NCBI RefSeq assembly: GCF_030272615.1
Contig: NC_081407.1
Span: 268,554,075-268,618,074 of the forward strand
DNA: 64,000 bases
DNA from: Cryptomeria japonica
Lineage: Eukaryota; Streptophyta; Pinopsida; Cupressales; Cupressaceae
Direction of reading: 5' to 3'
Shown here piece by piece: positions 47,546 to 60,398 of this stretch. The translations under genes and the position numbers were made by a program. The notes beneath the pieces were generated by a model that made no database searches, was not told the DNA's origin, and was given only the letters and a program-made list of their open reading frames with translations. Numbering within the stretch: position 1 is the first letter of the stretch; every line of letters begins with the position of its first letter.

Positions 47546-50500
47546 ATAACAACTAGTTGGAACTGTTGATGATAAATCTTGAAAAATCTTTTGAGATGGC
47601 CTTGAGCCATGATTATTGTGTATTTTAACAACTTGCTGGAACTTTTCTTTTATTCATGATTTTCTGTTGATGTAATTTTTTTTGTTTTGTTTCAGATTCT
47701 TATTTCAATATATAAAAATAATAATGTTAGAGGGTTAAAGTATATAATTATGTCACACTTTTAGTCAAGTATTAACACAAGTGAATTTAAGCATTTTGTG
47801 TAAACATATGATCTAACTAAATTCCTAGCTAAGCTAGATATGGGCCATAATATTTTCAACTTGAAGTGTCCACTAAATGCATATTTTACACCATTTTAGG
47901 GCCACTTTACTAAAAGACTAAAATTATTTGAAAAACATGATGTTTTGACAATTTCTATTCTTATAAATTACATTTAAAAAAATAGAAAAGCCTTTTGTTG
48001 GTCTATGTGTAGTTTAAAAAACATAAGTTATTAATAGTTTAATTATTATTATTATTTTTTATTTTTACTAAAAATAGTCCATCAACATCAAAATATAAGG
48101 TGATTATCTTGTCAAGAAAAATACTTTAATTTATTTAAATTTTTAAGAGCAAATATTTCTATGTCAAATGATATAATTTTTATTTTATTCAGAATAAATA
48201 GTCAATACAAAAGGTGACATCTCATGAAAACAATTGTGTTTTTCATGCACCTAAATTTTAAGATTTATTTAAATATATTTATTAAAATGAGGAAAAATAA
48301 ATCCATGCACAAAAAACAACTTATAAAATACACAATTTTTTTTTAAGAAAACAAAAAAATTTATCATATAAAGAGATGTCCCATTTAACTTCATTTTCAA
48401 CATTTTATCAACAACTAAATTATAGTATCTATTTTGTTAAAAAATATATGCAATTTTTAATTTTTTTTTAATAAAATTATAAACATACAATAAATTTTAA
48501 AAGTACTCATTTCATTAGTTTATATCTTTTCAAAATTTAAAACATATGCCACTTTTTTAGTGATTCAAGCTAAAAGGTTACATTAGTGTTGGTCATTTCC
48601 TTTATAAAAGTGTGACACTACTTTGTACCTTTTTCACTAAGTTAGTTTGGATAAATTAAAAAAATTATCTATTGCAATTTTGAGGGATCCCAATTGGACA
48701 CTACTATTTTATATCTATTGGATGCCTTGAATAATGCTATAGGTATGGTGTTAGGCCAAAGGAATATGTGAGAGGGGTGTTGGCAGGGAAACATGCCATT
48801 GAGATAGATTTAGAGAAGTTGCCACATCTCACTGCAAGAAGTCCCTAGAATATGAGATTTAGAGTATACATGTAATCTAGGGATACCATTTAAGGGCCAC
48901 ATACCATATTGTAAATATTACTATATTAGAAGATCCATTCACTAGTAATAAGGTGGATAAGTGTGAATATACAATAGTGAGATAATGTTGGATATATGAA
49001 TATAAGGATTTATACAAGGATATGCAATGAATACCAATTGAATATAATGAATACATTTTTTTTTTAGTTTTGATTTATTTGTAGTGTGGTGGAATGGGGT
49101 TCACTAGTCTAAACATGCAAACTGTGAATCAAACCCATTCACACTAACATACATTGGGGAAATAACCAATTGGTCCAATAACAAACCCTTGAGAGAGCTA
49201 GGTACAATGATTAAATACTTCCTTTGTTGTTCTTTACTATGGATTGATAAGATAGAATGATGACATGCAAGAACTAGGTCTAATGATGCAAAAGTGGTAG
49301 TAACCAACACAAATGATAAGCTACAAAACAAATATGTAGACACTGAGAACATATCTGGAAATAGGAATTAGAAAAGAACTTGTATAGCCATTTCTAATTG
49401 ATTATTCTACAACCCTTCATCAACCCACCTTAGTGCTTAAGAATTGTAGACTCTCAAATCCTTATCTACCATTTTCTTGTCTCGTTCATGATTTTTTCTT
49501 GTTATTTTGATGTATTTTACATAGACCCTTTATGAGTGCAAGCCTATTTACACCACCTTTTGAAGTTCAAGGCATAGCCATAACATGACCAATTTGAATA
49601 CTTCATAGATAAAGTTTCCAACTCCCATAATAATCCTTGCTAATACCTAAAACCTCATTTTGAGTGACTGCAAACCTTCTTTCTAAAACCTTTCTCCCAC
49701 CTTGCTTGTCTAGTTGTGTTTCTATGAACCCTTTACCATAATGCTGAAAATTTTAATGGCTAGATAGTGTAATATTTATTTCATTTCATAATGAGTATTA
49801 TAAATCTATTTTTATAATATTTTCAATGTGGATCCATATTTGAAATCCAACAAGGCAACTGACTAGCCTTTAACCTTATTTTTGTAGGGTTCTCATTCAT
49901 AAAAAAATATTTGAAGCTTATTTTAGAAATTTTGTAAAGTATTAGAGAAGTAGTATATGTGAAACAGGCTTTAAATTTCCCCTCTAGAAGTTATAGATCT
50001 TTCTAGACAAGGTTGCCTCAAGTGAACAAGGCTACCTTGTTGGTTTTCAAAAGCAAACAAGACTACCTTGTGGGTTGTTTATTCATTTTGAGGCCTATAT
50101 TAGTAGTTTTCTAGTCCTAATTGATACCATATGTCCATAACATCTCCATAAACCAATCCATGCTTAGAAATAAAACAACAACAAGTGAAATTGATCCAAT
50201 TTGATCATTTTATTTAATATTGTGTCAATAATCAAGACTTCTAGGTTTTCAATTTCCATGTCTACATTATAGATCAATACCTAAAAACTCTAGGGATGCA
50301 TTCTTATCATTGATCCCTAGTAGTTGTAGATCTTCATTATTCCATCTAGTTGAAACCTTTCCAACTCTTCAATTCCCATGCATTTTTTAATAGGTCCATG
50401 GAAGTTTATTTTTAATTATATGTTTTTTGATTGTCATTTATAGGTGAGAATTATGAGAAGCTAAGACCGATTATTGTGGGACTCCTTAACTAGTGTAAAA

Positions 50501-51480
50501 TATCATACATTCATAGAGCATTTGAACCTTCACCAACACCTTTAATTATGTCTAGAGAAATTTTGTTAGTATGAATCCCTACAAAAACAAGTGCATCATC
50601 ATCTCCACCCCAATAATATATTATATAGATGAATACTACAAATGTGCTTTTCCAAACCATGTACGAATACTATAGGTAAACACAATGCACAAAGTATATG
50701 TCACAAGTTGTGATGCCGAAGTCATAATGGGTCAACATTTCCACTAAGAAATTTAATTTTTATTGTAAATATGTTATTCAGGTTGTTGATGTGATCTCAT
50801 TGGTTTGAAAGTAGTTCAGTTGTGTGTAGATGGTGTAAATTTTACATATGTTGTCCGCATGTATGGGAAATACTTGAAGATGTTCTTGATGACAAATATT
50901 GATGGTATGTTATACTTCCAGAGGATTGGTGACTTTCTGCTTGGTGCATAAACTGTATAATTGCTTGCGGTGACTATTCCAGTGAACTTCATCTTTCTCT
51001 AATGGTTTTTGGTTGTACGAGGCATGTATCAGATGGATGTGTGGATTAGAGGGGAATGGTTATGGAAGATCGATCTCTTCATATTTAATTTTTTAGATCA
51101 ATAGATGTTCTACTGCAATAAGTTAATTGTGTTTGTGTTCAGGGATAATGCAGTTACATGATGTTACCGGGGAATGCGTTGCATTCCTCAACTTGATAGT
51201 TCTAAGAAAGGTGTTGTGAATCATTGATTTATGTTCCATGGAACTTTATGTTTCTTTTGAGATACTTTGCAAGTCTTATCTTTAGTCCATATAAAAAGTT
51301 TGGGTGAAATGGATTGGTATGAGGAAACTACTTTAACTTGAGAAGCTGACTTGCGTGTTTTTTATCCGAGCAGTCATGTGTGATGAGTGTAGAATATTTT
51401 TGGAGATATTTGGAAGGTGTTCCAACATGGTGTGAATCTTTAATCGTCTCTTTTTCCTTTCACATGTTTTTATTGATTGT
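47546..51480. other. Long AT-rich spacer, no gene seen
   Basis: No coding similarity was recognised on either strand. A short palindrome, AACAAGGCTACCTTGTT, is at 50,025-50,041 and a related copy lies about 37 bp on. There are several homopolymer A/T runs. Confidence 0.5.
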
Positions 51481-52530
51481 TTTGGGGTCGACAGTGCATA
51501 TACACGATACATATTTTATAGGCCAACCTAATAGAGGGTATTGAAGATCCAATTGATATAGAAATGGTGCAGTCACCGGTTAGGAGGGACCTCAAAGAGA
51601 TCAATCCAAACCGGTCAACAAGAGTAAACACAACAAAAACATAAGGATATGATGGAGGAAATGCAGAACTGAAAGAATTACATCACGAAAAACTGTTTAC
51701 CATCAACCAGTAACAACCGGGTTACAAAAAATGGCTCACTGGCCTGCTAAAACATGCTTAATTATAGAACATGTCACAATCGAGACCTTAAATCTTAAGA
51801 TCTATCTTCTATGTTCTCTATCTTAATTGATTTAGATTCTAATGCTCAATTACAATGATTTATATGATCCAAGGGGATCTAGTTGGCCCAAAAGGGATCA
51901 AATGCCCAAGAACAAGACCTAACATGTAAAAACAACAAGGTTGGCCTCCGCCAAAGAGATTCCTTCGGAAAATACAAAGGATGAAGTGTGGCTCAAAGGG
52001 AAGGTTGACCACACGCCAAGGAACATCAAAATCAATGCTCAGGGCTCCACAAGCTATAGAAGGGATTCAATAGATTTTGGTAGATCACTAATGCAAATAG
52101 GTTTAGGCAATCGGTACCAGAAAAATGCCTCAGAAACCGGTAGTGATAACTTGTTGGAAAATGATCCAAATGCTCTGCACTTTGGGAATAAGGTAGATGA
52201 TCAAGTCCTCAAGCAAAATCCAACTCACCGAGATCCGGTGAGCCAATGCCAGAAAATGTAGAATGAAATGCTGAAACTGCAAAACAGTAAGCAAAACAAA
52301 AAGGAAATATTTTTGGTTGATGCAAGATTGCCAAGAACTCAGGATGCTGCTGCATCAATAAAGGACAAAATAATTGAGTAAATCATGCATTATGTGAGTC
52401 TAAGGTTATGTGTGGGATGCAAAGATAATGTGAAGTAATACAGAGGTATAGATATAGTACAATGTAGTAATGAAGGCTAGATAAGATGAGTATCAAACTA
52501 TGAACTATTACTTGCATATTGGTAGATGCA
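51481..52530. other. CCGGT-rich transposon-like DNA left of Copia-2
   Basis: AACCGG and CACCGG words recall the copia LTRs nearby. A 106-codon frame at 51,941-52,261 has no ATG near its start and no recognisable motif. At least the right end must belong to the LTR of Copia-3, because Copia-2 inserted there, but the LTR start was not located. Confidence 0.4.
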
Positions 52531-52535
52531 ATTCT
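52531..52535. other. Target-site duplication of Copia-2, left copy (ATTCT)
   Basis: ATTCT is repeated exactly at 59,926-59,930, just beyond the right LTR. Confidence 0.9.
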
Positions 52536-54015
52536 TGCTGGCATATGTGCAAAGTATGATGACATGATGATATTGTATGTTGTCATTGATGTCAATATGC
52601 TGAAGAGTGAACCAGTATATTGAAGTAAGCAACTTGCAAGAGAACCGGTATGATGTTGTGAACTGGTATATGTGAAAAAGTGAAGTGGTATGTCTGTCCA
52701 AGTGAACCAGTATATGGAATGTTTTGTATCAAGGTTTCATATGGTATGACTACCAGTTGGTAGTCTTAGCTTTAGGGTTTCCGGTTGAAGTGTTCTATGC
52801 CTGTGTGATTCAACCGATGACATCGTGTGATGAGTTAGCATTGTAATGAAGAACAGATTGTGTTGCCACGTCAGCCTTGTGCGCGTGAAGGATCTTGCAT
52901 GAAGGAGATTGATCCTATCTACATTGAGAATGTGCGAAGTCTCTATAAACGGTGGAGAACGCGTGATGGGTTATCAGCCTCCAAGAAGCGGTGAAGAATG
53001 AACGATGGAGAACGTCTTGAGATCTGTTCAAGACTGTTGTAATCAATGCAATATGTTCAACGGTTAGGATTGAACCGACTGAATTGCTTAACCTAAATGT
53101 TTAGGGTTTAGGGTTTATGCTACCGACCTATCTTTCCTATAAGGTCGATGTTGTTTTTCATGTTGAGGTTGTTGGCAAATTTTGTGTGTGTATCTAAGTG
53201 CAGAGATATGTGATTCTTGCTAGACCAAATAAGAGAATAGATACCTACAGAGTGTGATTGCAAAAGGAAGGAACTAAAGTGGATCTGCATTGGTATTGAA
53301 GTGCTGTTACCAGATCATTGTAATACCTATTGACCTCTAACCACTTCAACAGTTGGAAAATCCCTTAACAGGGTAGCTTTAACCAGCTTGCTGTAAATCC
53401 TTTAACAGGGTGACTCAAAATCATTGAGTTCTTAAAATCATCTAACAAGGTAACCTTTAACAGGGTTTAACCCTTAACCAGGTATTTTAGCCATCCCTTA
53501 ACCGGGTGATCCCTAGCAGGATCAATTCCTAACAAAACCTATTGTAAAGTCTTTAACCAGACTAGGATCCTAATAGAGCGGACTTCAAAAGGTTTCAAAG
53601 AACAGCTTGTGGGTATTCATCCCCACCGTGGTTTTTCCCAGTTGGGTTTCCACTTGAAAATACGTGTGTTATGTGTGATGCTTTTCATGTGATGCTTTGT
53701 TATTCTCTGTCAAGTGGTAAAGCATGTTGAACCAGTAAGTCTTTACATGTCTGTTGATGTATTACTAGTGTATGCATATGAGTGAAGTGGATATAAGATA
53801 TTAGATTGTGTGGAAAGCTAAGAGTTACCGGTTTATGTCTTTCACTTTCTTACTGTGTTTAACCGGTAGTAATTTGGTTTAGACCGGTGTTATTGCTTGC
53901 CAGTCAAGTGTAGTGTTTTCAGTCAAACCGGTTGAAGGAAAGTGTTTTTCTCAGTACTGATTCACCCCCCCTCTCAGTACCAGTTTGGTACTAATTGTTC
54001 ATCATTGATTCATCA
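52536..54015 (+). repeat. Left LTR of Copia-2
   Basis: It is 1,480 bp long. It contains an array of TTAAC(A/C)(A/G)GGT words (about 53,360-53,565), a CCCCACCGTGGTTTTTCCCA word at 53,621-53,640 and a C-run near the end (GATTCACCCCCCCTCTCAGT). Confidence 0.92.
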
Positions 54016-54017
54016 AT

Positions 54018-54030
54018 TGGTATCAAAGAA
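54018..54030 (+). other. Primer-binding site of Copia-2
   Basis: TGGTATCAAAGAA starts three bases after the LTR end (54,015). It matches the common initiator-methionine tRNA site (TGGTATCAGAGC) except towards the 3' side. Confidence 0.7.
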
Positions 54031-54086
54031 TCCTCCAGGTCCTCTGTGTTGTAAGCTTAACCGCTTGAGGTAAAGATCCTACTCTA

Positions 54087-57000
54087 ATGATGAAGAGGGA
54101 AGGTCCAAAGTTCAACAGAGACAACTTTAAAATATGGAAGGACAGAATGAAGATATACATCAGAAGCATGGGTTCTCAACACTGGAGCTATGTTGAGAAT
54201 GCTTATGTTATCCCTACCAGTACTCTCACCGATGATGAAAAGAGAGAGATTCAGGAGAATGGGCAAGTCATGGAAGCCCTAATCAACAGTTTATTTGACA
54301 TTGAGTTTATTGATGTTCAGGATAAAGAGAACCCCAAAGAAGTATGGGATGCCCTTGAGAATATCTATGGCGGTGATGAGCATGTGAAACAAGCTAAGGA
54401 AGAAATCCTTAGGGGAAAGTTTGAAGACATGTGGATGGTTGAAGGAGAGACCATTCAACAATATGGAATAAGAATCAAAACTGTTGTTGGAGATATCAAG
54501 AGTGTAGGTGGTAAAATGGAAGATTCCACTGTTGTTAGCAAAGTTTTGAGATCCTTATTACCGGTCTATGCAATAAGGGTTGCTGCTATTCAGGAGTTGA
54601 GGTCTGTAGACAAGACAAAGGTATCCCTGGACTCCATCATTGCAAAGTTAATAGCTTATGAGCTAAATAATTATGATGGCAGTATTCAGAAGACTGAATC
54701 AACCTTTAGAGCATCTACTGCACTATCTAGAAAAGGCAAAGAAGCTAGTACTAGTGGTGAACCAAGACAAAGTAGAGAAATGGACGATGAGGAGATCCTG
54801 ATGGAATTTGAAGCTCTTCTTTCCAAGAGACTTCCTAAGGGAACCGGTAAATATAGAGGTAAGCTTCCTTTGAAATGCTTTTCTTGTAACCAGATAGGAC
54901 ACATTGTTGTAAACTGCACTAATGGTGACAACAAGGACAAACCAGAGAGGTTCAAGAAGTTCAAAGGAGGAAACCGAAGAAACTATTTTGTAGCAGTTGA
55001 TGAAGGTGTCACTGATGAGGAATCAGAAGATGAAGAAAGTGAAGATATTTTGTTTGTAGAAGTCAAGGAAGATGTGTCAGACAAGAAGGCTCTTGTCTCC
55101 CGCTTTAATAATTCCAATGAGTGGATTATTGACAGTGGTTGTTCTCACCATATGACTGGTGACCGGAGTAAGTTTCTATCTCTGGAAGAGTATGATGGTG
55201 GTGTGGTTCATTTTGGTAATGATGCACCATGTATGGTAAAAGGTAGAGGGTCCATCTCTCTGAATGGAAGAAGCAATGCTGACAATGTGTATTGGGTAGA
55301 AGGTCTTAGACACAACCTTTTGAGTGTTGCTCAACTGAATGATAATGGACTCACTCTAGAATTCAGAAATGGAGTGTGCAAAATCAAAGGAAAGAATGGT
55401 GAACTGATGGCTACCGGTATGCAGACCAAAGGTAACCTATTTCAGCTAAATGCTAATGTCAGTACATGTCTAATGGCTAAGTTTGAAGATAGCTGGATAT
55501 GGCATAAAAGACTCTGCCATGTAAACTTTGATAATATTGTGAAGGCTAGTAAGATCTAGGCAGTTAGAGGATTGCCTACGCTGAGAAAACCGGAGAATCC
55601 TTTGTGCAGAGAGTGTCAATTGGGGAAAATGTCTTTCTCAACCTTCAAAGGCAAACCTTTCACTACAAACAATTTACTTGATCTTGTGCATACTGATTTG
55701 TGTGGTCCTATGAAAACTAGGAGTGTGCAGGGAGATAGGTATTTTATGATTCTTACTGATGATTGCTCAAGAATGATGTGGGTCACATTCTTGAAGGACA
55801 AGTCTGAAGCCTTTGGAAAGTTCAAAGCCTTTAGAGCACTGGTACAAAGAGAAAGCGGTAAGAGGATTAAGTGCCTGAGAACTGATCAAGGAGGAGAATT
55901 CACTTCCAGTGAACTCAAAAAGTACTGTGAAGAGAACGACATCAAGAGGCAACTGTCTACCCCCCAGACTTCACAGCAGAATGGCCTAGCAAAGAGGAAC
56001 AACCAGACTGCGATTGAAGCAGCTAGAACTATGTTGATCCAAGGGAAGGTTGCTCACACCTTTTGGAGAGAAGCGGTGAGCACTTTTGTCTACACAATGA
56101 ACCAGGTACTCATCAAAAAGGGTAAGGATAAAACACTTTATGAGTATTGGACCAGTAAGAAACTAGTGGTAAGCTACTTCAGAGTGTTTGGTAGTAAATG
56201 CTATATCAAGAGGAGTGAACATCAGAGCAAGTTTGATGCTAAATTTGATGAGGGAATATTCCTAGGGTATTCCACAAAGAGCAAAGCTCTCAAATGTTTC
56301 AACAATAGGACTCAGAGAATTGTTGAAAGCATCAATGTTAGAATTGATGAAACCTCTGAGAAATCTGAGGAAATCGGCAGTGAGCAAGTAGGAGATGAAC
56401 CGATAGTAACCTTCTGGGAACTGGTTGCAAAACAGCCTAGCACCAGTAACAGTGCTCTTACACCGGTAGATGCTGATGCTGTTGAAGATGAGGATGAATA
56501 AGAAAAGCAAGAGGAAACAACCAAGATCATTCCTAGGTATGTAAAGCTGAATCATGATCCAAATCAGATCATAGGAGACAAGGATGCGAGAATTCTTACA
56601 AGAAGAAAAGTCAAAGAAAACTCTTGCATGATCTCTGAATTCGAGCCTAAAACATTCAGAGAGGCACATAAAGATGAAGACTGGATCAAGGCAATGGAAG
56701 AGGAACTTGACCAAATAGAAAAGAATGGTACATGGTCTTTGGTACCTAGACCGGAGCATAAAAATGTCATTGGCACCAAATGGGTTTTTAGAAATAAGCT
56801 GAATGAAGATGGCTCAGTGGTTAGAAACAAAGCCAAATTGGTGTGTAAAAGATATGCCCAAGAAGAAGGAGAAGACTATGGAGAAACCTTTGCTCCAGTA
56901 GCCAGATTGGAAGGAGTTCGTATGCTTCTTGCATATGCAGCATTCAAGGGATTCAAAGTATATCAAATGGATGTAAAATCTGCATTCCTGAATGGAATAC

Positions 57001-58169
57001 TATAAGAGGAGGTATATATAGAGCAACCAGATGGGTTTTCCCTATCAGAAGACAGTGAAATGGTGTGTAGGCTACATAAGGCCTTGTATGGACTAAAGTA
57101 GGCATGGTATGAACGCTTGCACTCCCATCTTGTGAAGATTGGATTTGAGAGAACAAGTGAGGATAGTAATATCTACCTGAAGTTAGAAGGAGATCAGATT
57201 CTAATCTGTGAGGTATTTGTTGATGACATAATTTATGGAGGAGATGACAAGATGAGTCATGACTTTGCAGATGGAATGAAAAAAGAATTTGAGATGTCAC
57301 TTATAGGGGAGATTAAGTTCTTCATTGGACTACAGATTCAACAAATGAAAGATGGAATCTTTATCACTCAGTCCAAATATGTCAAAGAGGTGTTGAAGAC
57401 CTTTGGCATGGAAGACAACAAACCGGTTGGTACACCGATGGTGACCAGTTGTAAATTATCAAAAGAGGATGACTCAGGGTTGGTAAATGAGAAGGAATAT
57501 CGATCAATGATTGGTAAATTGCACTATGTAGTACATAGCAGACCGAACATTACACATGTAGTGGGCATTACTGCACGGTTCCAGAAAATCCCAAGAGAAT
57601 CCCACTTGGTAGCAGTCAAGCAGATTTTGAGATATCTGAAGGGAACTATTGACTATGGATTATGGTATCCCAACAGTAATGATTTCAACCTGAAAGTGTT
57701 TACAGATGCTGACTAGGCTGGTAATGTGGACGAACGGAAGAGCACAACCGGTGGTGCATTCTTTCTTGGTGGTTGACTAGTCTCATGGATGAGTAAGAAG
57801 CAGAGTTGTATCTCTCAATCTACAATAGAAGCGGAGTATGTTGCAACATTTATGAACTGCACCCAAACAATTTGGATGAAGCATGTATTAAATGGCTTGA
57901 AAGTTCTTGTATCTGAACCAGTAAGTATATTTTGTGATAACACAAGTGCGATTAACATCTCCAAGAATCCAATTTTACATTCTAGAACCAAGCACTTTGA
58001 GCTTAAGTATCATTTCTTAAGGGAAAAGGTTCAGAACAAAGAAGCTGTACTGGAACATGTTTCCAGTAAGGAGCAGTTAGCAGACATATTCACCAAGCCT
58101 CTACCGAAGGCTACCTTTACCTATTTGAGAGGTGAATTAGGGGTGCTTCCCCTTCAAGAGGTGAACTAA
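54087..58169 (+). pseudogene. Copia-2 Gag-Pol polyprotein, six in-frame stops, no frameshift
   Basis: One frame of 1,360 codons starts at ATG 54,087. The order is gag (to about 55,080) with zinc knuckle CFSCNQIGHIVVNC; protease with intact D-S-G (EWIIDSGCSHHMTG, about 55,120); integrase zinc region (HKRLCHVN, CRECQLG); integrase core with DLVHTDLCGP and LRTDQGGEF; RT with VFVDDIIYGG; and RNase H to ADIFTKPLPK. Stops are at 55,557 (TAG), 56,499 (TAA), 57,003 (TAA), 57,099 (TAG), 57,714 (TAG) and 57,774 (TGA). The integrase Glu of DD35E is Lys (QNGLAKRNN). Next to the 57,099 stop, three codons of the LK-Q-APRAW motif are missing. The element can no longer make its own proteins. Confidence 0.9.
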
Positions 58170-58248
58170 AGGTGCGTACTCCACATCAGTCAGGACTTAC
58201 ATTGATATATCTTTTTCAGGATTGGTGTGTTGAAGGATGCTACTCCTT

Positions 58249-58423
58249 AGGGGGAGCAACATAGTAGAACATAGATATATGCCTCCACTTTGGCATTGTT
58301 GTCAAAGGGGGAGAAGATGTGAAGTGGAGAAGATATCTGCAGTGTTGGGGGAGAAGATGTGAAGCAGAGAGATATCTTTGTATATTGCTTTTGTATATTG
58401 CCATCAATGCCAAAGGGGGAGAT
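58249..58423 (+). other. Multiple polypurine tracts of Copia-2
   Basis: GGGGGAG tracts occur near 58,250, 58,307, 58,347 and 58,415. The last adjoins the right LTR and is the functional candidate. The second and third belong to a 40-bp tandem duplication (GGGGGAGAAGATGTGAAG). Such repeats are a Sirevirus-like trait. Confidence 0.65.
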
Positions 58424-59925
58424 TGTTGGCATATGTGCAGAGTATGATGACATGATGATATTGTATGTTGTCATTGATATCAATATGTTGAAGAGTGAAC
58501 CGGTATATTGAAGTAAGCAACTTGCAAGAGAACCGGTATGATGTTGTGAACTGGTATATGTGAAAAAGTGAAGCGATATGTCTGTCCAAGTGAACTGGTA
58601 TGTTGGAATGTGAACCGGTATATGGAATGTTTTGTATCAAGGTTTCATATGGTATGACTACCGGTTGGTAGTCTTAGCTTTAGGGTTTTCGGTTGAAGTG
58701 TTCTATGCTTGTGTGATTCAACCGATGGCATCGTGTGATGAGTTAGCATTGTAATGAAGAACAGATTGTGTTGCCACGTCAGCCTTGTGCGCGTGAAGGA
58801 TCTTGCATGAAGGAGATTGATCCTATCTACCTCGGGAATGTGCGAAGTCTCTGTAAATGGTGGAGAATGCGTGATGGGTTATCAGCCTCCAAGAAACGGT
58901 GAAGAACAAACGATGGAGAACATCTTGAGATCTGTTCAAGACTGTTGTAATCAATGCAATATGTTCAACGGTTAAGATTGAACCGACTCAATTGCTTAAC
59001 CTAAATGTTTAGGGTTTAGGGTTTATGCTACCGACCTAACTTTCCTATAAGGTCGATGTTGTTTTTCATGTTGAGGTTGTTGGCAAATGTTGTGTGTGTA
59101 TCTAAGTGTAGAGATACGTGATTCTTGCCAGACCAGATAAGAGAATAGATACCTACAGAGTGTGTTTGCAGAAGGAAGGAACTAAAGTAGATCTGCATTG
59201 GTATTGAAGTGCTGTTACCAGATCATTGTAATACCTATTGACCTCTAACCACTTCAACAGTTGAAAAATCCCTTAACAAGGTAGCTTTAACTAGCTTGCT
59301 GTAAATCCTTTAACAGGGTGACTCAAAATCATTGAGTTCTTAAAATCCTCTAACAAGGTAACCTTTAACAGGGTTTAACCCTTAACCAAGTATTTTAACC
59401 ATCCCTTAACCGGGTGATCCCTAGCAGAATCGGTTCTTAACAGAACCTATTGTAAAGTCTTTAACCGGACTAGGCTCCTAATAGAGCGGACTTCAAAAGG
59501 TTTCAAAGAACAACTTGTGGGTATTCATCCCCACCGTGGTTTTTCCCAGTTGGGTTTCCATGTGAAAAGTACGTGTGTTATGTGTGATGCTTTTCATGTG
59601 ATGCTTTGTTATTCTTTGTCAAGCGGTAAAGCATTTTGAACCAGCAAGTCTTTACATATCTGTTGATGTATTACTAGTGTATGCATATGAGTGAAGTGGA
59701 AATAAGATGTTAGATTGTGTGGAAAGCTAAGAGTTACTGGTTTATTCCTTTCACATTCTTACTGTGTTTAACCTGTAGTAATCTAGTTTAGATCGGTGTT
59801 ATTGCTTGCCAGTCAAGTGCAGTGTTTTCAGTCAAACTGGTTGAAGGAAAGTGTTTTTATTAGTACTGATTCACCCCCCCCTCTCAGTACCAGTTTGGTA
59901 CTAAATGTTCATCTTTGATTCATCA
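58424..59925 (+). repeat. Right LTR of Copia-2
   Basis: It is 1,502 bp long. Compared with the left LTR it keeps an extra segment carrying GTTGGAATGTGAACCGGTAT near 58,602 and more intact CCGGT words. Confidence 0.92.
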
Positions 59926-59930
59926 ATTCT

Positions 59931-60334
59931 CTTGCAGTTCAATCTCTTGATTTTATTGTATCTAGATAAATGTTTTGTATCTTTCCCTGAAGAAGTAATC
60001 TTCAACTATGGAAGTCTTTTTTATCTTTCGCTAAGGTTATGAACCTTAGCCTGCAAGTCTAGAGCAATGAGCTACTTGGCCTATGGCCTTAGAATTTGTA
60101 AGAAGTTTAATAAATATTGTGAGTTTTATTCTCACTGTGATTTTTCCTAGTTTGGGTTTTCCACATAAAAATCCTAATGTTCCTGTGTGGTTGTAATTTT
60201 TGTTTTAGTTATTTACTTGCACAAATGTGTATTGAATGTTATACATAAGACTTACTGGAATGAATGATTTAATCTAATAAAGTTTTAGTATATGCTGATT
60301 CACCCCCCCTCTCAACATCTGGTACTGTTCAACA
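59931..60334 (+). repeat. Copia-3 LTR, right part
   Basis: It ends in GGTACTGTTCAACA just before a perfect TGGTATCAGAGC primer site. It contains GATTCACCCCCCCTCTCAAC and TGTGATTTTTCC words like the LTR ends of Copia-1 and Copia-2. Its left part lies beyond the Copia-2 insertion. Confidence 0.8.
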
Positions 60335-60336
60335 AT

Positions 60337-60348
60337 TGGTATCAGAGC
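60337..60348 (+). other. Primer-binding site of Copia-3
   Basis: TGGTATCAGAGC, the standard initiator-methionine tRNA site of plant copia elements, lies two bases after the LTR end. Confidence 0.85.
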
Positions 60349-60398
60349 TTGGTTCCTAAAGAGACAGTTTAACCACTGAGGTAGATCTAGGATTTGAG

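Larger units (their letters stand above)
52536..59925 (+). mobile_element. Copia-2: complete Ty1/copia element, Sirevirus-like, 7.4 kb
   Basis: LTRs of about 1.5 kb begin TG(C/T)TGGCATATGTGC and end GATTCATCA. They are flanked by a perfect ATTCT duplication. A TTGGTATCAAAG primer-binding site follows the left LTR and a CAAAGGGGGAGAT purine tract precedes the right one. One polyprotein frame spans 54,087-58,169 with six stop codons and no frameshift. It inserted into the LTR of Copia-3. LTR differences are mostly transitions (CCGGT to CCAGT or CTGGT), plus an indel of about 20 bp. Confidence 0.93.

Noticed and set aside
51941-52261. 106-codon frame left of Copia-2
   Set aside because: It has no ATG near the start and no motif, and it lies in LTR-like DNA.
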